A stretch of DNA of 64,000 bases from Pisaster brevispinus. Taxonomy: Eukaryota > Echinodermata > Asteroidea > Forcipulatida > Asteriidae. Below, piece by piece: positions 31,632 to 42,179 of the stretch. The stretch lies in assembly GCA_023634235.1 (NCBI GenBank), contig JAMKCF010000001.1, forward strand, positions 8,868,758-8,932,757, in the 5' to 3' direction. A program made the position numbers and the translations under genes. The notes under the pieces were generated by a model. That model did not search any database, was not told where the DNA came from, and was given only the letters and a program-made list of their open reading frames with translations. Each line of letters begins with the position of its first letter. Position 1 is the stretch's first letter.

Positions 31632-32784
31632 TTAATAGAACATGAACCTGTCCAGGAGGTGTAGGTCTGCTTTGTTTCCGAATTGCTTTACAAATCTGAC
31701 AGTCAGGTTGTTACCTCTATGGATAAGTCTGGGCTGCAGTTCCCTGGTGAATTCTCTCAGAGCCGCTCTTTCAAATTTCCAAAACTGTAATGTGTCTTCC
31801 AAAATATATGCAAAATCGCCCGCAGGATTATTGATCCGGAAAAACCAGTCTTGATTGGCAACAACCCTTCCTACACTTCTAATGTCCGATCTGTAAACTA
31901 CCCTTCCCCCAATGGTTTTAGACTCTTGTGCATTTATGTCCGACAGAAAATGTTCCATTGTTTCCCCCTGTGATGGAATCTTCATAGTTATTTCTGAATC
32001 ATATCCTCTGGCTATGTTGAGGTTCTCTTTCACCTGTAATTAATAGATAGAAATGAAGACACTATTTTAGAATATAATTAAGCCAAACTATACCACACAT
32101 TTTTTTACAGTGCGAGTGTGAGTGCATGTGCTTTTATATTGTCACAATGGAGAATGGAATTTTGTTTACAGTAAAAAGGCTATGCACTACGTGCTCACCC
32201 ATATCATGAATTGCATTTATGGGCCACTTTGTTGTTGTTTTTTCTAAACATAAAATAAAAACAAAGTCATCAAAACATGGAGATATATAAACATTTAATA
32301 CATGTGTACATGTTTAACTCCAATTGAAAACTACTTGCTTGCCACATGGTCTTCGGAGACAATTATTTGTTTTATTTTTTTAGTCAGGTATTTCACTATT
32401 TGAATTGTAGTATTAATAAAATTATAAAATGCCCATATATTTCCCCCTTCAAATCAATGGCAATAGTTTTATTCAGAGTATGTTATATGGAAATTGTACC
32501 TACCTGTATCTTTATCTGCTGCTTCAGATTCCCATATGCATCTTCTTCTTCTACCTCATCGGGAATGTCAATCACTCTCTCCTTTGGTAGCCATTCATCA
32601 TACTGACTGGCCCAGCCTATGTAGTGGACCTTGACTCTATCTTCTGTCTCATCTATCACCTCTAATCGCCATAATTTTCTGGTAGGCCAAGTTTGTTTCT
32701 TTAGTCCTACCCTGCGGTCTGGGAGTGTGAAGCCTCTGTCTAATGTCTGGTAGTCTATGTTGATTTTTGGCCTCAACTCCATAT
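31632..32784 (-). CDS. Tudor-knot/chromo-barrel protein, two coding exons, apparently intact
   Basis: The coding exon at 32784-32504 (ATG at 32782) and the terminal exon at 32033-31632 are joined by a canonical intron (CAG|GTAGGT donor at 32504/32503, ATTACAG acceptor at 32034), both phase 0, giving about 226 residues. Residues about 38-72 (KLWRLEVIDETEDRVKVHYI, then GWASQYDEWLPKERVIDI) match the Tudor-knot fold of MSL3/MRG15-like proteins, which binds methyl-lysine or nucleic acid. Residues 10-30 (DYQTLDRGFTLPDRRVGLKK) and the second exon (SVGRVVANQDWFFRINNPAG, FAYILEDTLQFWKFERAALR) belong to no family I recognise. An acceptor (ATACAG at 32785) before the ATG implies a 5'UTR exon. There is no stop or frameshift, unlike its neighbours. 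Function is unknown; a chromatin or RNA-binding role is inference. Confidence 0.72.
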
Positions 32785-32886
32785 CTGTATTTTTAAAAAA
32801 TTACAAAAAATTAAAAAAACGTGTGAAACTAACATTAAAACTAGGCAGCCTTAAAACTATACTTGTGTATAGGTGTACAAGATATG

Positions 32887-33048
32887 TTATTTGACACGTT
32901 TGATATCAACTTTATACCACCACTCATATCTATTTGAAAGTTGAACAACTCTGCTGTCTATCCAAAACACGGGCCACCCTTTCACAAGAAATGGTATGAT
33001 CCACCTATGCCTACCACTGTTCGCGCTACGATTACGTACAACAAACAT
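32887..33048 (-). CDS. 53-residue ORF upstream of the Tudor-knot exon
   Basis: ATG at 33048, stop at 32887-32889, reading MFVVRNRSANSGRHRWIIPF, LVKGWPVFWIDSRVVQLS and NRYEWWYKVDIKRVK. It is rich in Trp and aromatic residues and looks more protein-like than background. It ends before any usable donor, so it does not join the next exon in frame. It could be a small protein, an upstream ORF in the 5'UTR, or an alternative exon. No family is recognised. Confidence 0.35.
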   Translation of the reverse strand: MFVVRNRSANSGRHRWIIPFLVKGWPVFWIDSRVVQLSNRYEWWYKVDIKRVK

Positions 33049-33480
33049 TTTGATTTTGATTGGAATTGGGACACTTTTCAAACAATATTTTAAACTAAAA
33101 ATAGCTATTGAACTGAGTTGAAGTTCAACATCTTCCTGCTTAATTATATAACCATTATTAAGTAAATTCTAACGACGGATTAACAGCTTAACGTATCGTC
33201 CTGAGAGTGAGTTTGAGAAGGATTTCGTCTGCCACATACGTGTTTATGTCTGTGTGGTTGCGCTGCATCGAATTCATGCATACAAATACACACACGCCAC
33301 ACACACAACACATGAAATCCGCGAAGACCATTGCATCACTCACTGATTTATCCCACGTAATTTCATATAAATTACAACTTCAGATGAATAAAATATAACC
33401 ACAGAAAGGAAGCCTAAACCAACAGTATCATGGAAATATAAAAACAATTACAATTAAGTGAATAATAATGACTTACTTAC

Positions 33481-33560
33481 ACTGGTACACACGGCGAGTC
33501 AACAACTTTCTTCTCTCTCAAGGTCGCCGAGGCAATGTGATCAGCTAGCCCGCGCTAATC
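33481..33560 (-). promoter_or_regulatory. probable non-coding first exon and promoter region of the Tudor-knot gene
   Basis: On the minus strand CCAGT|GTAAGTAAGT at 33481/33480 is a near-consensus donor. The preceding 80 or so bases (GCCTCGGCGACCTTGAGAGA, GTTGTTGACTCGCCGTGTGT) are more GC-rich than the surroundings and contain no ATG in a useful frame. The intron would run to the acceptor at 32785. The transcription start is not determined. Confidence 0.45.
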
Positions 33561-33599
33561 GCTGAATGAACGCGTATAAGCGGGCTTGTGATTGGTGAA

Positions 33600-35189
33600 A
33601 CTTTTGACATCAACTCATTCAATATAAAAAGTACGGTCCTTCCCATGGTCCAATCAGAATGGTTTTTATATTGTTGGCTAGGCTGAAACTTCTCCTCGCA
33701 ACACTGTTTTTAACAACGTCAAACGGTGCCGCTGTTTTTATTTACGGCGAGTTGAAGCGATGCGTGTCATACTCGCAATCGAAATCACTTAATGATGGAA
33801 AATATGATACAAATTGCGGTTTTTAGGTTAAATTTTACGGACTTTATTTCCATTAAAAATTCATCATAACCTACCAAATTGAAGGAATTTATGTTGTTTT
33901 CCTTACATTGTTTTAACAAAGCAGGGAGGTGTTCCACTTTTCAATGATGAAAGGAAACCTGAAAAAAAAATATGTTTCTGATGGAGGTTCCCATAGCGGG
34001 GGAAAGCGCACTGAGCGCCCGCATTGAAAAGGAGCGCTAACAAATTGATATGGATTCTATAGAACCAATGGCTGCAAATATACACTCTGTGTGTGTCTGC
34101 ATAACAGGTAGAGTAACGCGGAGCCAGACTTCATCCCTTTGATGCATGAGTTTTATCCAACTCACTCAAGTTGTGTGCAAGTAGCGATGTGTGGTGGCAA
34201 ACTTATGACACTTGGGTTTTACGTTTGCCAGAAAACGAGCTGGATACATGTATCTTTAATTTCCAGGTGGATTTCCTTAAACAACTTTCACAACATTGGA
34301 AAATTTGTGGTGGTCAAAAAGAGGGAAAATTCCATTAGTCGTGGTCTGGGAATCATTAGTGCTGGGTGGGTTTTTCGGTATTAACCACCGTGGGCAGATG
34401 CTAACGTACCGGACAGTACAAACTACATGTACATAATGAAAGATCTATCCATACAATGGGAGAACGCACAGACACAGACTTTACGGTCTAATTTACATCG
34501 AGCAGAACAAATGTTTCCATTGGCTGGTGAATTCCTACAACAAATTTTCCCATTGACCGATTGGAAGTTCTTTCAGGTATAGCATTTAATAAAGAACACT
34601 GCATTTACTGCCTGTTTGCGGTGGGCTGCAGCGGGCCACAATCTCCCCATAGAAACATTCACATCAAGCCTGTCTTGTGGTTGCCCTTGACCCTTTCCTG
34701 TGGGGAAATTGGTGAAAAGGAAGCTTTTTATAATCCACTGCATGGTGAGCAGCGCGCTGCAGACGGCTGCAATCTTTAGAAAATTGTACAATGACCTGGT
34801 CCATTGTTGTTCATGATACTCTATAGGCCACACTGAGCCCAGGCTTGTAGAGCTGTGGTCCGTCGACCTTTGGCGCTTCAAGTGGCCCGTCGACATTTTG
34901 ACGTTGTATCTGCATGGACCAGATCACCCGAGTGTCTGCTCTAGCTACTTTGTTCTGGCTGGGAATGACTTTGACGCGATTTTCCTACCCACCAAGTGGC
35001 CTAGTTCTCAACTCAAAGCCCTCCCTCACTTGGATACGGACTTCTTCGCGGGTAAATTTAAACAGACCCTCAAAGAAGAGGCCAAACACGATAAGGCAAC
35101 GGACAAAATTAACCAATGCAAATCTTTCCAGGATGTCTCTGCCGCAGGACATTGCACCTGCGGCCGCCCTTACAACCATATAAAGCTGC
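33600..35189. other. intergenic stretch with unrecognised open frames
   Basis: Open frames near 34561-34896 and 34898-35236 occur on both strands. None shows a motif I know. The plus frame 34898-35236 overlaps the broken end of an endonuclease fragment, so at least its last part is incidental. Confidence 0.4.
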
Positions 35190-36760
35190 CATCTGTTCGT
35201 CATTACAAACAACCAGGTCAAGGGTGTGATTTTTGATGTGTCGGGCCATTCACAATCTGAGTGAAACTGATCACTGACAATAGCTCATGAAGGCGTTGTG
35301 CATTTGAAGATTTGACATTTTCAACATGCATAATGAAGTATCCAGTAATAGTAAGTGTACCTAAGTAGAGTGCCAAGACGGTGATTAAATCCTCAAATTC
35401 ATCAAAAAATTGTGTGATGGATGAAGAGGGAGGGCGATATATCAAGACAATCCGAAGATGGTCAGCAGTGGTTGTACAAACATTGGTGTGTTCAAATGAT
35501 ATAGAGTGCTTTAGGTTCAATGATGACTTAAACACAACCCCAGTTCCACCACCTCTCCTGTGTTTTCGGCAGGTCCCAAGATATGAATAACCGATGGGAG
35601 CAAGTCCATCAATGACAGGTGAGTCTCCATCCTGTAGCCAAGTTTAAGTGAGGAGGGCAATATCAAGAATGTCAAGAATGCACTCATATATGATGAGGGC
35701 TTTGTTACAAACAGAGCGGCAGTTGAATAGTAAGAAGTTGACTGGCTTACAGTGATCAGGTTTAGGATTTATTTTGATCAAATGGTTTTGGCATACCCCT
35801 GCTTGGTGTACAGCAGTGTTCCTGTGTTTATGTTCTTCTTTGCCAACTCGTATTGCATTTATACCAATATGGCAAGTGCAGTCCATAGCAATGGGCAGAT
35901 TTATTAGTTTAATGCCAACAAGCTGGTCTACAAAGTGGAGTGACAGTAGAGAATAATGGTGTCTTTGTGGTTGAATTGGAAGATTCACTACCCAACTACA
36001 AAGGAACAAAGCAGCAACAACAATGAAGGTGTCCCTCTGTGTAGCACAAGGAGCATATGCCTGGTTCTGTGGGTCGAGCATGCCGACACTCAAAGAGTAT
36101 CAAACATAACTTGCAAAAAAATCAATGGTAAGCAGAATCTTGACATCCTCAAGAATCATCCAATATGAGCTATGCCTCAATAATAAAACTGTCAGAAAAC
36201 TGGGTAGTTGAAGATAGATTTTCCTACAAGAAAATTGTAAATTCAGATCTCAGATACACATGCTGCCACATACTGGCGCTGTTACAACTATGGTCGGCAC
36301 TTCGGAAGCCGAAGCCCACTGAACCATGCATCTCAACCTCATTATCAAACGATTTGGGATCCATCATCAACAAAAAGAAGTCTAACTTGAAATGTCACAA
36401 AGAAACCATCCTGTTTAGTTTTTTAATGCATATCATTAGACCAACACCCGATCCAGCAATGCCGTGGTTGATTTAAGCTGAGCAGGTAATGACAATAGGT
36501 AGCAGTGTTTGAGGAATGCTTTAGTTTGGGTTTACAGTGTTGTGAGTTATATATTCATCAGGTCAGTTTTGAATTAGAAAAGAAGTGAGGTGAAAGTTGA
36601 GTGCAAGATTGAAGAATGATTGAGATGATGTTAATAAGATGCACATTTTGAGTTTTATGTTTTTCTGTGTGAAATGAAAGTAGGGGCGTTGTCTCCAAAT
36701 GCCTGATCTATGAGGACTGCCTTACACTCAGCTCTGCTGCAGCGACATTTTGATAAGAGT
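35190..36760 (-). pseudogene. non-LTR retrotransposon 5' part: 5'UTR and endonuclease
   Basis: On the minus strand, 36760 to about 36100 looks like an untranslated leader (related to 18185-18400). An open frame from 36093 to 35644 leads into the APE endonuclease: VNFLLFNCRSVCNKALIIYE with ILDIALLT near 35725-35645, and after a break RGGGTGVVFK and LRIVLIYRPPSSSITQFFDE near 35455-35385. TLTITGYFIMHVE stands at the GDFN position: Gly-Asp-Phe-Asn is altered to GYFI. PTHQKSH then HTLDLVVCNDEQMA in a shifted frame ends the similarity near 35190. The RT is missing. Several breaks make it a pseudogene. Confidence 0.78.
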
Positions 36761-38175
36761 ATTCAGGCTCCTAGTTTTATTAAATCCAAGCATCCAGGCT
36801 TGTGTTTGCTGTTGTTAAAATTCTATGTGTTATTAGGGTGATTTTTCACCTACCATCTTTAAACTTTTGGGTGAGAGAGGAGACAAGTCCGGAGAAGGAT
36901 CATTAACCGTAAGTTGAAACTTTTGTGTACATATTCTTTTGAGTGAAGTAATTTCTTTTAAAACTACTACATATATTGTTAAGAATCTTACATTTGTGGT
37001 ATTTATGTTTACCCAAGTTTTGTGGCTAGAGACACAGATATTTCTACTTTAAGTGAAGAATTTCTTGTGCTTTTTATATTTAGTAATTTGTGCATTTAAA
37101 CCCAAAGATTACGGAAAGTATTTGGTTTACTTATAAACTTGCAGACGGCTTTGGTTCTGGGCCACAACTTTACGTTGGAGCACCACTTTTTATGGTGAAG
37201 TTCACCCCTCTCCAAGAGTGATGTTTGAGCGTCACCATTTAACCAGAGGCAAGGCAAGCAGGGGTGCATATCGGGACTGTCAATCCAAAGTGGGAAGCTT
37301 TACTTTTCTTTTACCTTTTTAGCCTTTTCTTTTACGTGGATGGAGTAGCCAGCAAATAATCTGAAACATTGTGATGGGAAAGTTTAAGTAAGAATTTGTT
37401 TAGAATTGTATAAAGAGTGCCAATTATAATTAGTTGCAACTTATTACCTGTATTTTGGAAACTGCCTTAATTGACAGTGTAGGCTGGGTATTTAAAACTT
37501 TAGGGGGTTGTTCACCTCCGTGTAGTTGCAATTTTTCTTTTACTGTTGAGGGTTGCTTTTAGACAGTGGAAAGGTGTTAGGTTTAAAACTAGGACTGTTT
37601 CACTGTAAAATTAAAAGCAAAATAATTTTGTGATACTAGGAATATTGGCTAAATTGTGATATTGTTTGAATTTGCTTCAAGGCTTTTGCTAGTGTGCCCG
37701 AGTGGCAAGTCCCTTAGTGGCAAGTCCCTTAGTGGGAACAATTTAACATTTGGTCTGAGTGACCTACATTTATGTCTTAGTGACATTTAGTCTTTGTGAC
37801 CTTGGTGATCAGTGGTCTGAGTGACCGACGATTTTGTCTTAGTGACCTGGTATACATCTTTGCCTTTGGAGGCTATTTTCCTTTTGGGAGCAAATAATTG
37901 ATAGGTGTCTTAGTGACATAGCATTGAGCCTTTATTAATAAATTTGACATGATTGTGTGGAGCACTTTAGAAACGTGCCCAAAATGAAGCGATTGTAAAC
38001 TACAAGAGCTAATTTGACCAGTGTATATACTTGTGTAAATGATAATTTTGATGTGTGAGACCTTGTGGAAAATAAACCTCTGAAAAAAAGATTATTTGTC
38101 AGAGTGGACATTTCTCTTAGTATTCATTGAATCCTTTAATCGGACAGGTTATTAGTTCCGACATTTCTGTGGGTT
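36761..38175. other. intergenic stretch, unexplained GTGACC-rich part
   Basis: No gene is supported. About 37690-37910 repeats short words (CAAGTCCCTTAGTGG twice, CTTAGTGACAT, GTCTGAGTGACC, GTCTTAGTGACC). AATAAACCTCTG (near 38073) resembles a polyadenylation signal. It could be part of the leader or terminal repeat of the DIRS fragment that follows, but I found no matching copy. Confidence 0.4.
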
Positions 38176-38816
38176 GTGCTGGACCTTTCACGGGGTAAAG
38201 CCACCGAGGAGAGGATTAAAAAACCTTTGGAGTGTGTGAATCTCTTCATATCCGCAAGAGTGGCACCGGCCTTTGCATGGTTGCTCCTCCTGGGGCTAAT
38301 GGCCAGCGTGGTAGATCTGGTTTCTTGGTGCAGGACGCTCATGCGCCAATCCAAATGATACCCCCTGTTATCAGTACAGATACTTCAGTACCGATAAGTT
38401 CCCTTTCATCCCAACTCAGTTCAGTGGGCAAATATCCGCTGAGGCAGAGTTTTTCCGTTCCCTTAACCTTCCTTGACTCTAACCACGGACTCATTCCCTT
38501 TGGGGTGGGAGGCACATATGGGACCACATGGTCCCTCGAAAAGAAATTCTTCCTCAGCAATGCACTTGCTGGCAGTTCATCGAGCCCTGATACACTTCAC
38601 TCCAAAAGTAGTTGGCAAACATTTCCTCATCATGTCTGACAATTCAACTGTTATCTCTTTAGTCAACCGACAAGGGAGGACTCGGTCCCCACCCTTGTGT
38701 GTACAAACATGGGAACTCCTCTACTGGTGTCTGACAAACATGGTACACCTGTCTGCATCCCCCTTCTCCAGGGGCAGGGTCACCCCCACAGAGTGGATTC
38801 TTCACCAGGCATAGTA
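38176..38816 (+). pseudogene. DIRS-like retrotransposon RT thumb and RNase H fragment
   Basis: DIRS elements encode an RT-RNase H and use a tyrosine recombinase. Frame 38176-38358 has LLLLGLMASVVDLVSWCRTL, the region after the RT core. Frame 38473-38814 reads LTTDSFPLGWEAHM, then VHRALIHFTPKVVGKHFLIM, SDNSTVISLVNRQGRTRSPP and LLYWCLTNMVHLSA, the RNase H and connection motifs (DNSTVISLVNRQG) typical of DIRS. Only this fragment is seen; no recombinase was found. Frames are broken between the two pieces. Confidence 0.75.
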
Positions 38817-40059
38817 ACACCTGTTAATGCAAACTGATCATGACTGCTAAGATTCATATAACTAAGCCAAGACAGTACCTGCATACATTTGATGAAGCTT
38901 CTACTATTTCCAACTTGCTGTCAAGTGCTATCCATTTGTATATTATCTGGAATGAGAAAAAACATATTGCACATACTATATTCTGAGCTATTACTACAAA
39001 AGTATTTTCAAGAAAATACCAGAAACAAGCATTATGTCTGTGTTTACTTTGCTCAAGAGTACACTTCATTGACGTCATATTAAATTAAGAAAAATGATCT
39101 TTTTCTCCAAAAGTAGCAGTTACGGACTCATGCTACTTCATAAATAAATTTGTATTATACACTTCTAAATCATTTGGCAACTCATGTATCAACAAACAAT
39201 AGTTGCTTCACGTCTTATGTTACATCAACGAAGACAAGAGCAACCTCATTATAAACGACTAAAAGAGCTTTACCTTAGTACACTGAGTGCCAGCCGGAAT
39301 ACTTGCTCAGGAAATTTGTCTGTAAGCAGCTCTTGTTTAGTAACGGGTTGTTTTCCACCGTCTTCTAGTCTGATCAATGTTAATAATATACATTCAAGTT
39401 TATGTTACATTGTCACCACCTGTTTGCTCGCACAGATACATTTCAATATTCTTTGCCATGTCTTTTTATCAGAAACTTGAGTTCTTATCCTGTTAGCATT
39501 GTAAATAGGTTCATGTGTTCCTCGTTTTCTAATTTGTTTAGTGAACTTAAAAATTACCTTTATAACTTAAAGTGAGTTTGCTTTGTCCAGTTTTCCTTCA
39601 CGTTTTGTCTGCTTCTGGTACTCGTCTGTACACTGTTCTTTGTCGTATGTCTGCATGTTTTTTTGTTTTGGATCGAAGTGACACACCCCTTTGGTGATTG
39701 TGTTTTATTTCACTTTTGGCTTTCTCCTAGGCAGCCCATCTTTTGTTTTGTCTGTTGCTCCCTGGTTTGTTGTCCAACTTATATTTCCTGTTTTTATGGC
39801 CTCTTTGTGTCTTCTCTCTTTGCCTTGTTTTCGTTTTTGTTTTTTTTCATTTAATTTCGATCCATGTTTGTTATTGGGATAGGGCGGTATTCATATTTTT
39901 ATATTTTCATTTCAATTCTTGCTGTACATTGGAATAGGGGCAGTTTTCAAATGTTTATATTTTAATATTTTTTACTAAATTTATATATTTTGTTTGTATT
40001 GTGATTTGCCTGAGTAAAGTATTTTAAAGTATTTTTTAACTGCCATTCTTGAGCTCTGC
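38817..40059. other. T-rich intergenic stretch with two similar subunits
   Basis: No gene is supported. Around 39855-39965 two units resemble each other (TTGTTATTGGGATAGGGCGG, and CATTGGAATAGGGGCAGTTT followed by TATATTTT). A similar word (TTAATTTGAATAGGAGGATT) recurs at about 43577. Confidence 0.4.
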
Positions 40060-40735
40060 CTGTCCTCCAAAGGTGGTGTTCTACTCGCTTGAATGGGAAG
40101 CATGTCAACCTGTCTCGTCTCAAAGAAAAAACTAAGATGAGAGAAATGCGGCTGGAGAGCTGCTTGACACTAATGATTCTGTCATCGTGGCCCAGTCACA
40201 GAGTGATCAGCAGCAGATGCTTAAAAATGTTTAATGGAGCCCCCCCCCCCCCCCCGACCACTTGGCCTTACCATCAACATTCAGCAGACAGAGGTCTTGT
40301 TCCAACCACCTCAACGCAGCCCATACGTTGACAATGACGACACTTTCAAAAAAGAGATAACACGCCATATCAGCTCAGCTTCCGCATCTTTCGGTAGTCT
40401 GCATAGAAATGTGTGGAAAAGACCGGGGTTAACATCTGTCACAAAGTGCAAAGGCTACCAGGCAGTAGTTGAAATAGAAAGCAGTATTCATCTTCTGCTC
40501 AGCAGAAACCTACCTCCTGTACCGAAGGCACACCAATATACTGCAGCGAGTTCAACTGTCTCATCTTCGCAGGATTCTGAACATCAACTGAAAGGACAGG
40601 ATCTCCAATATCAGGGTTCTTGGATAGCTCAAATGCATTCCATGGAGGGAATTCTCTGTCAGAAGTAGTTGAGATGGGTTGGTCAATTGGTCCAGCTGGA
40701 AGATGTCCGATTGCCAAAATATGTCTTGCATGTTT
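40060..40735 (+). pseudogene. non-LTR reverse transcriptase fragment, scrambled
   Basis: Degenerate RT C-terminal half: ALGLTINIQ appears as PLGLTINIQQTEVLFQPPQR (about 40258-40318), then TFKKEITRHISSASASFGSL (about 40341-40400) and KCKGYQAVVE (about 40447), and in other frames LRRILNINWKDRISNIRVLD (about 40565-40625) and MGWSIGPAGRCPIAK (end near 40722). This is the motif order of the thumb and C-terminal part of a widespread RT family (STKLKVYRAVV, RILNIKW, VGHLVRM). Several deletions are present, among them the YADD region and a run of C at 40237-40254 just before. Confidence 0.7.
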
Positions 40736-40781
40736 GTTATCCAGTTTCTATTTTCTTTGTTTTTTATGGCTCTTATCAGTC

Positions 40782-42169
40782 AGTGCGCAGCTACCGCTAT
40801 AATGAGGCCATACCCGAGATTTTATTTGCAGCAAAAACCAACTCTCGTGTGTCTTGGACATAAGCGAGAAAAAAACGAGCGTTTGGTAGTAGCCCTGGTA
40901 AAACGATTGGGAAAACCATACGCTCACTGCTGGGCCAATATGGATTGGTGAGTACATAGTTAACGAAATATTACCTCAAATAAAATATTACCTCAAATAA
41001 AATAGTTTTTGTCCGTTATTTTTCTGTTTTTTTAACTGAAATCAGTCCGGAAAGTGTACTAACAATATTAGTTTTTCATTTAATGGCCTCTGAATTTTAA
41101 GTGCTCCTGGCTGTTTTGCAAAAGATACATTTATACAATGTTGATAATCGGTCACTTTGGAGTTTTTGCTATTGTTCAATGCCCAAAAACTTTCTGCCGG
41201 GCCATTGTTTTTATTAGATTTTTACATTTCAAAACTACGAGATTTTGTGTTTTCAGCAATCGCACTGCTATACTGTGTGACGTCATACAGTAATGTTACT
41301 AGGGTGTTTCTATTTCGTGATTTTTAAGCTGTCTCGTTTGTAGAAATAAACAATCGATGTCATGTGGCTATTGGCTTTCTGTATCACCGGTTTCGTGAGA
41401 AAAGTTATTATGCTTATTAGGCTTTTAAAAAAAAAATGTTTTGACCTTACAAATCTTGATTTATGTTCTGGATAGATCAATTAACACATTGAAACAACAT
41501 AAGATATTTATTTATTTTTCTTTTGCCTGTGTTGCTGTTAGGCCTAGTATCACATGTATCGTAGATTAGGCCACATCGAGAGAAAAAAAGTAAAGTTAAA
41601 AAAAAAAAAAAATGTAAAATAATTTATCATGGACTTTTGTCGGATGTTGGAGTGTATTTTTTATTTTATTTATTTATATATTTTTTTTTAACGCACATTT
41701 TGATGGCTGCTTTGTTTCACACTAGGTTGAAACACATTTAGGCTAGCCTAATTTCAAAATAAGAAGTAACAGTCAGGGCCTAGTTTGACATGTGGATGTG
41801 GCGAGACAAACCAATTTTACGGCCAATCTCTTTATTAAACCAATCAGTATGATCAGCTATTATTGTTTAAAAGTTTACTGATCACTACTGTTATTATTCT
41901 CACCCAACAGGCCCACCAGTCAAACCGGCTTGCCATACTACAGGGTGGAAATCTTTGGTGATTCAATCACCAGGTACTGGCCATGTAATTTTCAGAGCGA
42001 GTGGTTCATACCTGATGTCACTACAAAGCCAGGATGCACGGTCCCTCGGATGATCAAAACTCTACGAAATTTTGAGCCTCAGACGAAGACGCCACATCTT
42101 GTGATTTTTCATGTTGGGACCAACGACTTGAACTGTAGTGTCTTCGATTGTTATTTTACGGCATTTTGA
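40782..42169 (+). CDS. SGNH/GDSL-hydrolase-like protein, two exons (partial)
   Basis: Exon 2 (41911-42169) follows a good acceptor (ATTATTCTCACCCAACAG). Its frame reads VEIFGDSITRYWP, with the block I GDSI nucleophile motif, and VIFHVGTNDL, with GTND of block III, then stops; AATAAA follows at about 42172. An upstream exon ends at 40947 with a GTGAGT donor; joining restores the same frame (WANMDW|PTSQTG). It codes EKNERLVVALVKRLGKPYAH and may begin at an acceptor near 40781 (CTCTTATCAG). Only the N-terminal part of an SGNH fold is present and the C-terminal DxxH is lacking. It could be a host gene or an esterase segment of a CR1-like element. Confidence 0.45.
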
Positions 42170-42179
42170 GAAATAAATG

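Noticed and set aside
34573..35236. Open frames on both strands as a host gene
   Set aside because: No recognisable domain; opposing frames overlap each other, and the right part overlaps an endonuclease relic.
40727..40781. Signal peptide before the SGNH exon (hydrophobic FLFSLFFMALISQ)
   Set aside because: The hydrophobic codons coincide with a pyrimidine-rich tract that looks like a splice acceptor (CTCTTATCAG), and the segment before it is retrotransposon-derived.
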